Made by a program: the position numbers and the translations under genes. The notes under the pieces are model-generated. The model had not been told where the DNA came from. It saw only the letters and a program-made list of their open reading frames with translations, and searched no databases. Positions 17,557 to 26,223 of a DNA stretch of 64,000 nucleotides are shown here, piece after piece. Numbering within the stretch: position 1 is the stretch's first letter; each line of letters opens with the position of its first letter. This DNA comes from Pseudomonas chlororaphis (GTDB taxonomy: Bacteria; Pseudomonadota; Gammaproteobacteria; Pseudomonadales; Pseudomonadaceae), in NCBI RefSeq assembly GCF_003731765.1, contig NZ_MOAL01000008.1:62001-126000 (forward strand). The letters are read 5' to 3'.

Positions 17557-18984
17557 TTACTCAGCCAGTTTGAAGGTGATAAAGCTGGCTCGCCCCTGAC
17601 GCAACACACGCATGGACACCGAACGATTCTTCGGCAATGCCTGAGCAATCTCAGTGAAGTTCTTCGCCGATGTAATGGCTTGGTTGTTCAGGTGAGTGAT
17701 CACATCGCCAGGCTGCAGGCCGATCAGCGCGGCTGGGCCATCCTGCACTTCCTTGATGACCACGCCGCCTTTGAGGTCGAAGGACTTCTTCTGCTCATCG
17801 CTCAGCTCAATCACGGCAACACCCAGGCGGTTGCTGCTGCGCTCGACACCGGACTTGGGCAACGCACTCAACTCCTTGTCTTCATCAGGAATCGCGCCCA
17901 CGGTCAGCTCAACGTTCTTGCGCTTGCCCTCACGAATCACTTCCAGATTGGCCTTGGCGCCAGCCTTCAGTGCACCCACCAGATGGGGCAAATCGGCCGA
18001 CATCACAATAGGCTGGCCATTGAGGCTGAGGATTACATCACCCACTTGCAAGCCACCCTTGGCTGCCGGGCCGTCATCCTGAATCTGTGCCACCAGCGCA
18101 CCGGCCGGCTTGTCCAGACCGAAGGACTCGGCCAGGTCTTTGTTCACTTCCTGAATAACCACACCCAACCAGCCACGACTGACTTTGCCACCGCTTTTCA
18201 GTTGGTTGGAAACGTCCATGGCGACATCGATCGGAATAGCGAACGAAACGCCCATGAAGCCACCCGAACGGGTGTAGATCTGGGAGTTGATCCCTACCAC
18301 TTCACCCGCCAGGTTGAACAACGGACCGCCGGAGTTACCCGGATTGATAGGCACATCGGTCTGGATGAACGGTACGTAGTTTTCATTCGGCAGACTGCGG
18401 CCGATGGCGCTGACGATGCCTTGGGTCACAGTGTGGTCAAAGCCAAACGGCGAACCGATAGCGACAACCCATTGGCCAGCTTTCAGGTCCTGGGATTTAC
18501 CCAACTTCAAGACCGGAAGGTCTTTGCCGTCGATTTTCAGCAGCGCCACATCGGAACGTGGGTCGGTGCCGATCAGCTTGGCCTTCAACTCACTACGGTC
18601 AGCCAGACGCACAAGGATTTCATCCGCGTCGGCAATCACGTGATTGTTGGTGAGGATGTAGCCGTCGGAGGAGATGATGAACCCCGAACCCAGGGATTGC
18701 GCCTCACGCTGGCGACCGCCCTGAGGCGAACGTGGCTGAGGCATGCCCCGCTCAAAGAACTCCCGCAGCATCGGCGGCAACCCTTCCAGATCCGGCATTT
18801 GCTGGTTGGAGACCTTGCGATCAGGCAACTTCTGCGTGGTACTGATGTTTACCACGGCGGGCGACGCCTGCTCGACCAACTGAGTGAAGTCAGGCAAGTC
18901 AGCGGCCTGGGCCGACACCGCCTGACCGAGCACTATCACGGTGGCAAAAATGGAAAGGTAAGACTTCAAGCGAGGTATCGACAT
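17557..18984 (-). CDS. mucD: Periplasmic serine protease MucD (DegP/HtrA-like)
   Basis: A 475-residue HtrA protease that removes misfolded envelope proteins and restrains AlgU activation. A signal peptide ends near AQAAD (residue 29). Catalytic triad His115 (TNNHVI), Asp145 (RSDVALLK) and Ser218 (GNSGGPLF) are all present, followed by two PDZ domains (about 265-355 and 375-470). It is the last gene of the algU operon, separated from mucB by 245 bp. Confidence 0.96.
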   Translation of the reverse strand: MSIPRLKSYLSIFATVIVLGQAVSAQAADLPDFTQLVEQASPAVVNISTTQKLPDRKVSNQQMPDLEGLPPMLREFFERGMPQPRSPQGGRQREAQSLGSGFIISSDGYILTNNHVIADADEILVRLADRSELKAKLIGTDPRSDVALLKIDGKDLPVLKLGKSQDLKAGQWVVAIGSPFGFDHTVTQGIVSAIGRSLPNENYVPFIQTDVPINPGNSGGPLFNLAGEVVGINSQIYTRSGGFMGVSFAIPIDVAMDVSNQLKSGGKVSRGWLGVVIQEVNKDLAESFGLDKPAGALVAQIQDDGPAAKGGLQVGDVILSLNGQPIVMSADLPHLVGALKAGAKANLEVIREGKRKNVELTVGAIPDEDKELSALPKSGVERSSNRLGVAVIELSDEQKKSFDLKGGVVIKEVQDGPAALIGLQPGDVITHLNNQAITSAKNFTEIAQALPKNRSVSMRVLRQGRASFITFKLAE

Positions 18985-19229
18985 ACGACTCCCGTTACTA
19001 CGAGCGTGATTAAGCGATATGGGGCAAAAAATACCGTGCTGAATGCGCAGGTACTTTTGCTCCAGGAACGGCGAACAAGGCCAGAACCGAGGGGCTCTGA
19101 CCTATAGAAAAATAAAGGGGATTTTGCAAATGAAATTGCTGACCAAACATTTCATCTTCTCAATTGTGGAGTCGACATCACTGTCCTCTTACACAACCAA
19201 CAAAGGCTTGCCGAGCGCTAAATCAGCGC

Positions 19230-20186
19230 TCACTGCTTGGCGGTAGCGTCGGAGCGCATCGACAAGGCAATACGCTCAGCAGTACCAATAGGGATCTCGC
19301 CAACCACCGTCACCATCATCTCCCCCTCGGGCGTGGTCAAACGCCGCGAAACCGCTACGGTTGGCCCCAGTTGGGTTCGAGTGTCCGTCACCGTGGCGCC
19401 ATTGAGTGGCTCCAGGAATACGGAGAAACGCGCCAGACCGTCGTCATACAGAAGGCTGTTAACGATAGTTCGGGTTTCAGGATCCTTGCGGGCCGTGCTA
19501 CTGGTGAGTTCAAAGCCAGGCGGAAGCCAGTCCGAATGCCAGACCTGCGCAGCTTTCACCGCGGAAGCCTTGTCACTTTCCAATGTGACCGCCTTACAGT
19601 CAGAGCTAGGTTGCAGCTCGCTGCTTTGCGGCACATCTGCAGTGTCCAGTCGAGTGAACTGGAAACGCTCCAGCAACTGCCCTTTGTCGTTCAACAGCAA
19701 CGACTTCAGGGGCAATCCGGTCTCACGATCCAAGTGCAGTTCGAAACCGTAACGATGCTGATCGCGCGGCGTCAGAGAGATGATCACAGCCTCGCGACCC
19801 GCCACACGGGATTTCCCGATGACGGCGAGGTCGTACCAACTCTTGAGTTTTTTCGGATCCAGGGCTCGCGCCGAGGAATCAGGAGCATCGCCCAAACCCG
19901 CTACCAACGTGCCGCTGACGCACTGGGTACGCCCATCGACACGTACGACCTCCTGAGCGGATCCATCGAGCTGAATCAAGCGCTCGCGGACCTTACCATC
20001 CTGGACTAGATGCCAGATGTTATGGGTCGAAAAACTACCGTTGCGCTCATAAACGAAGGTGCCCTGGAAGCTCTGCTGCTGCTCGGCTTGCCCAAGACGC
20101 TGCAACCAATCCTGGGCTTCATCGGCGTGGGCTGGAACAACAAACCAGCCACTAAGCAGAAGCGAAAGTAGAGGTATGGCGCGCAT
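19230..20186 (-). CDS. mucB: Sigma factor AlgU regulatory protein MucB (RseB)
   Basis: Periplasmic sensor that binds the anti-sigma factor MucA and shields it from AlgW cleavage until lipid/LPS signals release it. The 318-residue protein has a signal peptide (cut near AHADEA), an N-terminal LolA-like domain starting QSFQGTFVYERNG and a C-terminal RseB domain. It starts 8 bp after the mucA stop. Confidence 0.95.
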   Translation of the reverse strand: MRAIPLLSLLLSGWFVVPAHADEAQDWLQRLGQAEQQQSFQGTFVYERNGSFSTHNIWHLVQDGKVRERLIQLDGSAQEVVRVDGRTQCVSGTLVAGLGDAPDSSARALDPKKLKSWYDLAVIGKSRVAGREAVIISLTPRDQHRYGFELHLDRETGLPLKSLLLNDKGQLLERFQFTRLDTADVPQSSELQPSSDCKAVTLESDKASAVKAAQVWHSDWLPPGFELTSSTARKDPETRTIVNSLLYDDGLARFSVFLEPLNGATVTDTRTQLGPTVAVSRRLTTPEGEMMVTVVGEIPIGTAERIALSMRSDATAKQ

Positions 20187-20194
20187 GATCCTCC

Positions 20195-20782
20195 TTAGCG
20201 GTTTTCCAAGCTCGCCGCGCGGGCGTAAGGCAGAGCGCTTTCAGTGCCTTTAAGGGCCGCTTGCTGAGCATGTTGGCGCAGGTAGCTTGGCAGACGCTGA
20301 TCGTGCCAGCCTGGCTGACCTTGCAATACACCATTGGCCATTGGACCGGTGGTGTCCGAACTCTCACTATAGCCGGCCAATACAGCAGGGCCTTTGACTT
20401 GCGGAGCCGCCAAGGTTGTCTGACCGGACTGCTGAGCCAATTCGACACCAGCGATCTCGTCCTGGTTGTACAGGCGAACACCTGCCAATACAGCTACCGT
20501 CACCGATGCTGCAACCGCCAGGCGACCCAGGCTACGCCATGGTCCGCGAGACGCTTTAGCCGGCACGGCTTCATCAGCCAGCGCAGCAGAAACGGCGGCG
20601 GCAATGTCTAGACGTGGAAGCAGCAATTCCTTGTGCATGGCCGCCCGGGCGATTTGATAACGAGCCCAAGTCTCACGGGTTTCCACTTCGTCAACGGCAT
20701 TTAATACCCGACGCAATTCCAGTTCGTCCGCTTCGTTATCCATCACCGCGGACAGCGATTCCTGCAGGGCTTCACGACTCAT
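20195..20782 (-). CDS. mucA: Anti-sigma factor MucA (RseA)
   Basis: A single-pass inner-membrane anti-sigma factor for AlgU. Residues 1-80 form the cytoplasmic sigma-binding domain (MSREALQESLSAVMDNEADELE), a membrane helix lies near 85-105 (LAVAASVTVAVLAGVRLY), and the C-terminal part is periplasmic and binds MucB. Length 195 residues with no frameshift, so the gene appears intact (non-mucoid type). It follows algU by 31 bp. Confidence 0.96.
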   Translation of the reverse strand: MSREALQESLSAVMDNEADELELRRVLNAVDEVETRETWARYQIARAAMHKELLLPRLDIAAAVSAALADEAVPAKASRGPWRSLGRLAVAASVTVAVLAGVRLYNQDEIAGVELAQQSGQTTLAAPQVKGPAVLAGYSESSDTTGPMANGVLQGQPGWHDQRLPSYLRQHAQQAALKGTESALPYARAASLENR

Positions 20783-20813
20783 GGCGGTTCCTCTCTTGGC
20801 TGTCGCCGCTGTC

Positions 20814-21395
20814 TCAGGTTTCCTGCAACAACGGCTGCAGGGCTTTATCGATGGCTTCCCGAGCGCGGAAAATCCGGGAGCGCACGGTACCCACCGGACA
20901 TTGCATGACGCTGGCAATGTCCTCGTAACTCAGACCATCGAATTCACGTAAAGTTAAAGCTGTACGCAAATCTTCTGGAAGTTGCTGGATGGTTCGATGG
21001 ACGGTGCCTTCGATCTCATCCCGCAGCAATGCACGCTCCGGCGACTCGAGATCCTTGAGGCCATGATCGCCATCGTAGAACTCTGCATCCTCAGAACTGA
21101 CATCGCTATCCGGCGGCCGACGGCCGCGTGAAACCAGATAGTTTTTCGCCGTGTTAATGGCGATACGATACAGCCACGTATAAAACGCACTGTCACCGCG
21201 GAAATTACCAAGTGCACGGTAAGCCTTGATAAAGGCTTCTTGTGCGACATCCTGGGCTTCATGGGTGTCGTGCACAAAACGCACGATCAACCCGAGAATT
21301 TTGTGCTGGTATTTCAGCACTAGCAGATCGAACGCTCGCTTGTCACCGCGTTGAACGCGCTCGACCAGCTGCTGATCCTCTTCCTGGGTTAGCAT
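20814..21395 (-). CDS. algU: RNA polymerase sigma factor AlgU (sigma-22/RpoE)
   Basis: ECF sigma factor that drives alginate, envelope-stress and osmotic-stress genes. At 193 residues it has the exact family length. The region 2 helix (DLLVLKYQHKILGLIVRF...AQDVAQEAFIKAYRALGNFRG) and region 4 (LTLREFDGLSYEDIASVMQCPVGTVRSRIFRARE) are highly conserved. I start at MLTQEEDQQL (21395), not at the ATG two codons upstream. It heads the algU-mucA-mucB-mucD operon. Confidence 0.98.
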   Translation of the reverse strand: MLTQEEDQQLVERVQRGDKRAFDLLVLKYQHKILGLIVRFVHDTHEAQDVAQEAFIKAYRALGNFRGDSAFYTWLYRIAINTAKNYLVSRGRRPPDSDVSSEDAEFYDGDHGLKDLESPERALLRDEIEGTVHRTIQQLPEDLRTALTLREFDGLSYEDIASVMQCPVGTVRSRIFRAREAIDKALQPLLQET

Positions 21396-21454
21396 GAACA
21401 CTCCTCGATAAGCTCGGAGGAGGCTTGCATTACTAATCGATCAGGCTTGCAAAC

Positions 21455-21481
21455 ATAGACTCGGGCTTTTCGCAAAAGTTC
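21455..21481 (-). promoter_or_regulatory. Candidate AlgU-dependent promoter of algU (proximal)
   Basis: Minus strand GAACTT, 16-bp spacer, TCTAT, ending 60 bp before the algU start. This matches the AlgU/RpoE consensus GAACTT-N16/17-TCTGA closely and would give positive autoregulation. Confidence 0.7.
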
Positions 21482-21647
21482 TCCCCCTCCAAGCAAGTTT
21501 CCTGCGGGCTCTGATCCGGCACGCACGAAAAACGCAGCGCGGGCTGGGCCGGCTGCGCGAATAATCCTGTCGTCGATTTCAGCGGCAATGACCGCAACAC
21601 AACTGCTGCATAAAGCCGACGCTGTCCCTTCTTTCAGGCAACCTTCT

Positions 21648-21675
21648 ATTGAGCTTGGGCACTTGGCAAAAGTTC
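21648..21675 (-). promoter_or_regulatory. Candidate AlgU-dependent promoter of algU (distal)
   Basis: Minus strand GAACTT, 17-bp spacer, TCAAT, about 250 bp before algU. It shares the ten-base GAACTTTTGC core with the proximal site. The -10 is a weaker match. The rest of the 568-bp algU/nadB gap (21396-21963) shows no convincing gene. Confidence 0.5.
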
Positions 21676-21963
21676 CCAATCTTTATAGCCGTGCAGAACG
21701 AACATTGTGTAACCGAGAAGAGAAAAAGACTGCTACATCTTCGATACAGTCGTCAGATCACCGACACAAGCAGGCAATTGATCCAGACGAAGCGGCGGAC
21801 ACGAACCACTCTTTTGGTCACCGTAGTTTCACAATGCCACGAAGGCTCGCTATTGTGCCGATCCCCCCCTCTATATACTAGTGGGCTGTGTGGCTGCCTT
21901 GACTCGCCGATCCAGGCTTCTTGCGCCACCCCCAACCCGGGTCGCTTTGAGCGGAATCCTGAA

Positions 21964-23580
21964 ATGAGCCAACAGTTTCAACACGATGTACTGGTGATTG
22001 GCAGCGGCGCTGCCGGCTTGAGCCTCGCACTGACCCTTCCCGATCATCTGCGCATTGCGGTATTGAGCAAGGGCGATCTCGCCAATGGCTCTACATTCTG
22101 GGCCCAGGGCGGTGTTGCTGCCGTTCTGGACGATACCGACACCATCGAATCCCATGTCGCTGACACCCTCAATGCTGGCGGCGGCCTGTGCCACGAAGAC
22201 GCGGTGCGTTTCACCGTCGAGCACAGTCGCGAAGCCATCCAGTGGCTGATCGACCAGGGCGTACCGTTTACCCGCGATGAAGACGGCAGCAATGTCGACG
22301 GTACCTTCGAGTTTCACCTGACCCGCGAAGGCGGCCACAGCCATCGGCGCATCATCCATGCCGCCGATGCCACTGGCGCGGCGATCTTCAAGACATTGCT
22401 GAGCCAGGCTCGGCAACGCCCGAACATCGAACTGCTCGAGCAACGAGTCGCTGTCGACCTGATCACCGAAAAACGCCTGGGCCTCGACGGCGACCGCTGC
22501 CTGGGTGCCTATGTGCTCAACCGCGGCACGGGCGAGGTCGACACCTTTGGCGCACGGTTCGTGATTCTCGCGTCCGGCGGCGCCGCCAAGGTCTACCTCT
22601 ATACCAGCAACCCGGATGGCGCCTGCGGGGATGGCATCGCCATGGCTTGGCGCTCTGGCTGCCGGGTGGCGAACCTGGAGTTCAATCAGTTCCACCCCAC
22701 GTGCCTGTATCACCCCCAGGCCAAGAGTTTCCTGATCACCGAAGCCCTGCGGGGCGAAGGCGCGCACCTGAAGCTGCCCAACGGCGAACGCTTCATGCAA
22801 CGCTTCGACCCTCGGGCCGAGCTGGCGCCACGGGACATTGTGGCCCGTGCCATCGACCATGAAATGAAGCGCCTGGGCATCGACTGCGTGTACCTGGACA
22901 TCAGCCACCAGCCGGAAGCCTTTATCAAAAGCCACTTCCCGACGGTCTATGAGCGCTGCCTGGAATTTTCCATCGACATCACCAAGCAACCGATCCCAGT
23001 GGTGCCGGCGGCCCACTACACCTGCGGCGGCGTGCTGGTGGACCAACATGGCCGCACCGACGTGCCAGGCCTCTACGCCATCGGCGAGACCAGCTTCACC
23101 GGCCTCCACGGCGCCAACCGCATGGCCAGCAACTCATTGCTCGAATGCTTTGTCTACGCGCGTTCCGCGGCCAGCGACATCCTCGAACAGCTGTCCCAAG
23201 TGAACATCCCCGAAGCCCTGCCCGCCTGGGACGCCAGCCAGGTCACCGATTCCGATGAAGACGTGATCATTGCGCACAACTGGGACGAACTGCGGCGATT
23301 CATGTGGGACTACGTCGGCATCGTGCGCACCAACAAGCGCCTGCAACGAGCCCAGCACAGGGTTCGCTTGCTGCTGGACGAAATCGATGAGTTCTACAGC
23401 AACTACAAGGTCAGTCGTGACCTCATCGAGTTGCGCAACCTGGCCCAGGTAGCCGAGCTGATGATTCGCTCCGCCATGGAACGCAAGGAAAGCCGCGGCC
23501 TGCACTACACCCTCGATTACCCGCAGATGCTGGCCGAGGCCCGGGACACTATTCTGGTGCCGCCCACCTACGCCGACTGA
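21964..23580 (+). CDS. nadB: L-aspartate oxidase
   Basis: FAD flavoenzyme that oxidises aspartate to iminoaspartate for quinolinate and NAD synthesis. The 538-residue protein shows the FAD dinucleotide motif VIGSGAAGLSLAL at the N-terminus, STFWAQGGVAAV, FNQFHPTCLY, RGEGAHL and the GLHGANRMASNSLLE stretch. The ATG at 21964 gives the normal N-terminus (MSQQFQHDVLVIG). An open frame reaches back to 21649, but that extension has no family match. Divergent from algU. Confidence 0.96.
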   Translation: MSQQFQHDVLVIGSGAAGLSLALTLPDHLRIAVLSKGDLANGSTFWAQGGVAAVLDDTDTIESHVADTLNAGGGLCHEDAVRFTVEHSREAIQWLIDQGVPFTRDEDGSNVDGTFEFHLTREGGHSHRRIIHAADATGAAIFKTLLSQARQRPNIELLEQRVAVDLITEKRLGLDGDRCLGAYVLNRGTGEVDTFGARFVILASGGAAKVYLYTSNPDGACGDGIAMAWRSGCRVANLEFNQFHPTCLYHPQAKSFLITEALRGEGAHLKLPNGERFMQRFDPRAELAPRDIVARAIDHEMKRLGIDCVYLDISHQPEAFIKSHFPTVYERCLEFSIDITKQPIPVVPAAHYTCGGVLVDQHGRTDVPGLYAIGETSFTGLHGANRMASNSLLECFVYARSAASDILEQLSQVNIPEALPAWDASQVTDSDEDVIIAHNWDELRRFMWDYVGIVRTNKRLQRAQHRVRLLLDEIDEFYSNYKVSRDLIELRNLAQVAELMIRSAMERKESRGLHYTLDYPQMLAEARDTILVPPTYAD

Positions 23581-24001
23581 ACTTGAGTCGTACCCGCAGG
23601 CGGCGATGCACATCTGCCGCCTGCGAGTCGGCGGGCACACAGATTGATCGCACCCGGCGCTCCCCGCGCACACGAAAACGCAGCACCACCATCAATGGCA
23701 GGGCCAGGCTGTCAGGGCTCAACTGCACTGCCTGCCAGCCTGCCGCCGCATTCCACAGCTCCCAGCCACCGGCAGTGCGCCGCAACCCATGGAAAGCCCG
23801 AGGGTGAGTCAATAGAATCTGCCGCGGCAAGACCCAGGCGCCATGCGCCAGGCACAGCAAAATGCCGAGCAGGCAGGCCCAGGGCGGGACATTCAGGATC
23901 AACAGAGTGCCCAGCGCGAACAGCTGGGCCAGGAGATACGCCGCCAGCAAGTGCCGTGAGGCCCGCCAGCGGCATTCAAACGCGTTACTTGGGCTGGACA
24001 C
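23549..24001 (-). CDS. ygfX: YgfX/CptA-family membrane protein
   Basis: A 150-residue protein with two adjacent membrane helices near residues 17-58 (AAYLLAQLFALGTLLILNV and ACLLGILLCLAHGAWVL), the usual layout of YgfX (also named CptA), encoded with SdhE in many proteobacteria. It was described as a toxin paired with SdhE (CptB) acting on cytoskeletal proteins, but the toxin role is disputed. Its start overlaps the sdhE end by 17 bp, and its 3' end overlaps nadB by 32 bp on the opposite strand. Confidence 0.8.
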   Translation of the reverse strand: MSSPSNAFECRWRASRHLLAAYLLAQLFALGTLLILNVPPWACLLGILLCLAHGAWVLPRQILLTHPRAFHGLRRTAGGWELWNAAAGWQAVQLSPDSLALPLMVVLRFRVRGERRVRSICVPADSQAADVHRRLRVRLKFSRRRWAAPE

Positions 24002-24239
24002 GATCCAGGATCATGCGAACCATGCGCTGCAACTCAGGATCTTCCGATTCGCTGCGCTCCATGAACCAGCCGAACATGTCCTGATCTTCGCACTCAAGCA
24101 GCTTGCGGTAGCATTCGCGATCCACCTCATTGAGATGCGCATAGACCTCTTTCACAAAGGGCACCAGCAACACGTCAAGCTCAAGCATGCCGCGGCGGCT
24201 GTGCCAGTAGAGGCGGTTCAGTTCAACATCTTCGACCAT
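23985..24239 (-). CDS. sdhE: FAD assembly factor SdhE
   Basis: An 84-residue protein that assists covalent flavinylation of succinate dehydrogenase SdhA. The RGxxE motif is present in HSRRGMLELD and the five-helix family pattern continues through CEDQDMFGWFM. The ATG at 24239 gives the standard length. It is upstream of and overlaps ygfX, indicating translational coupling. Confidence 0.93.
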   Translation of the reverse strand: MVEDVELNRLYWHSRRGMLELDVLLVPFVKEVYAHLNEVDRECYRKLLECEDQDMFGWFMERSESEDPELQRMVRMILDRVQPK

Positions 24240-24389
24240 GGAGCGCTCCTCAAATAGAGCGCAAGTATACAGGCCGAAGGGCACGAGAACAGTCGGCTTT
24301 GGTCGGCCACCACCGGTCCTTTGTGAACTACCCATTTCAAGGGCGCCCCCTTATGATGGCGACCAGACTTTTTGACCCTGCGATGACCC

Positions 24390-25331
24390 ATGGCTGATTC
24401 CGCTTTTTTCTGCACGCTGTCCCACGAAGGCGTCCTCGCCGTCCGCGGCCCCGACGCCAGCAAATTCCTTCAGGGTCAGTTGACCTGCAACCTCAACTAC
24501 TTGAGCGAATCCCAGTCGAGCCTCGGCGCCCGCTGCACCCAGAAAGGCCGCATGCAATCCAGCTTCCGCATCTTGCTCGAGGGCGACGGCTGCCTGTTGG
24601 CCATGGCCAGCGAGCTGCTGGAGCCGCAACTGGCGGACCTGAAAAAATACGCCGTGTTTTCCAAGGCCAAGCTCAGTGATGAAAGTGCCAACTGGGTGCG
24701 CTTCGGCCTGCAACAGGCGGATGCCAGCCTCAGCGCCCTGGGGCTGGAGCTGCCGGAAACCGATGGCGCCGTGGCCCGGGCTGGTGGCCTGATCTCAGTG
24801 CGGGTTTCCCCTCAGCGCGCCGAACTCTGGGCCCCGGCCGATCAAGCCGACAGCCTGCGCGCCCGCCTGGCCAGCCAATTGGCTGAAAGTGACCTGAACC
24901 CGTGGCTGCTGGGGCAGATCCGCGCCGGCATTGGCCAGGTCATGCCCACCACCCGCGAGTTGTTCATCCCGCAGATGCTCAACCTGCAAGCCATCGGCGG
25001 CGTCAGTTTCAAGAAAGGCTGCTACACCGGCCAGGAAATCGTGGCGCGTATGCAGTACCTCGGCAAACTCAAGCGTCGCTTGTATCGGCTGACCGTGGCC
25101 GCCGGGGATTTACCCGCGCCGGGCACGCCGCTGTTCGCTCCAAGCCACAACAGCGCGGTGGGTGAAGTGGTGCTCGCCGCCCACGCCGAACAACAGATCG
25201 AACTTTTGGCGGTGTTGCAGGCCGAAGCCGTGGAAGCCGCCGATATTCATCTCGCCAGCCTCGAGGGCCCTGCCCTGCAATTGCTCGACCTGCCTTACCA
25301 ACTGGACCGTGATCGCGAGATCCAGCGTTGA
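24390..25331 (+). CDS. ygfZ: Folate-binding Fe-S cluster repair protein YgfZ
   Basis: A 313-residue tetrahydrofolate-binding protein of the GcvT/YgfZ family that supports maturation or repair of certain iron-sulfur enzymes. The signature KGCYTGQE (with the conserved Cys) is at about residues 209-216. The N-terminal folate-binding fold is seen in LQGQLTCNLNYL. It is divergent from sdhE across 150 bp, and an HDOD gene follows by 39 bp. Confidence 0.93.
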   Translation: MADSAFFCTLSHEGVLAVRGPDASKFLQGQLTCNLNYLSESQSSLGARCTQKGRMQSSFRILLEGDGCLLAMASELLEPQLADLKKYAVFSKAKLSDESANWVRFGLQQADASLSALGLELPETDGAVARAGGLISVRVSPQRAELWAPADQADSLRARLASQLAESDLNPWLLGQIRAGIGQVMPTTRELFIPQMLNLQAIGGVSFKKGCYTGQEIVARMQYLGKLKRRLYRLTVAAGDLPAPGTPLFAPSHNSAVGEVVLAAHAEQQIELLAVLQAEAVEAADIHLASLEGPALQLLDLPYQLDRDREIQR

Positions 25332-25370
25332 TATAGCTGCACCTTGATAGCGACACCCTAGAGAACATAC

Positions 25371-26192
25371 ATGAACAATCTGGCGGATAAGGTCCAACAG
25401 GATTTGGTTGAGGCCATCGATAACGATGACCTGGTTCTGCCAACGTTACCGGAAGTGGCCATGCAGATTCGCCGGGCCGCCGAAGACCCGGAGATCAGCG
25501 TCAGCGCCCTGAGCAAGATGATCGGCCGCGATACCGCACTGTCCGCACGCCTGATCAAAGTGGTCAACAGCCCATTGCTACGCGCGACCCAGGAAGTCAC
25601 CGATCTCTACACCGCGATCACCCGCCTGGGCATCAACTACAGCAGCAACCTGGCCATCGGACTGGTCATGGAGCAGATTTTTCACGCCCGCTCCGACGTG
25701 GTTGCGCAGAAGATGCACGATGTCTGGCACAAAAGCCTGGAAGTCGCCGGTGTCAGCTACGCCCTGTGCCGCCGCTACTCACAGCTCAAGCCCGACCAGG
25801 CCGCCTTGGGTGGGTTGGTGCACCAGATCGGCGTACTGCCGATCCTCACGTATGCCGAAGACCACTACGAGCTGCTGGCCGACCCGGTCAGCCTCGACCA
25901 TGTGATCGAGAACATTCATCCGCTGCTCGGTGAAAAACTCCTCAAGGTTTGGGACTTTCCCGAGCAACTGGTGACGATTCCCCTGAAATACCTGGATTTT
26001 CAGCGCCAATCCCGACAGATCGACTACGTGGACCTGGTCCAGGTAGCCACCCTGTATTGCCACAAGGATTGCGACCATCCCCTGGGCCGCATCGACGCCC
26101 GCAATGTGCCGGCGTTCAAGAAACTGGGGATTGACCCGGAAAACCTCCAGGGCTGCCAGGACCTCGAAGAATCTCGCTCGATGTTTTACTAA
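25371..26192 (+). CDS. HDOD domain protein
   Basis: A 273-residue cytoplasmic protein built around one HDOD domain (about residues 20-215), an HD-related fold lacking catalytic metal residues. The characteristic start LPTLPEVAMQIRRAAEDPEISVSAL, followed by DTALSARLIKVVNS, is present. HDOD proteins usually work in signalling or stress regulation and often pair with c-di-GMP or two-component systems; the partner is unknown. It probably shares a transcript with ygfZ. Confidence 0.88.
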   Translation: MNNLADKVQQDLVEAIDNDDLVLPTLPEVAMQIRRAAEDPEISVSALSKMIGRDTALSARLIKVVNSPLLRATQEVTDLYTAITRLGINYSSNLAIGLVMEQIFHARSDVVAQKMHDVWHKSLEVAGVSYALCRRYSQLKPDQAALGGLVHQIGVLPILTYAEDHYELLADPVSLDHVIENIHPLLGEKLLKVWDFPEQLVTIPLKYLDFQRQSRQIDYVDLVQVATLYCHKDCDHPLGRIDARNVPAFKKLGIDPENLQGCQDLEESRSMFY

Positions 26193-26223
26193 AAGGGCAC
26201 TCGGGCAAGGAACGCCCGGGCTG

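Noticed and set aside
20195..20782. mucA frameshift of mucoid strains
   Set aside because: The reading frame is intact over 195 codons with the full periplasmic part.
21649..21963. In-frame N-terminal extension of nadB
   Set aside because: Adds 105 residues unlike any NadB; the ATG at 21964 gives the exact family start.
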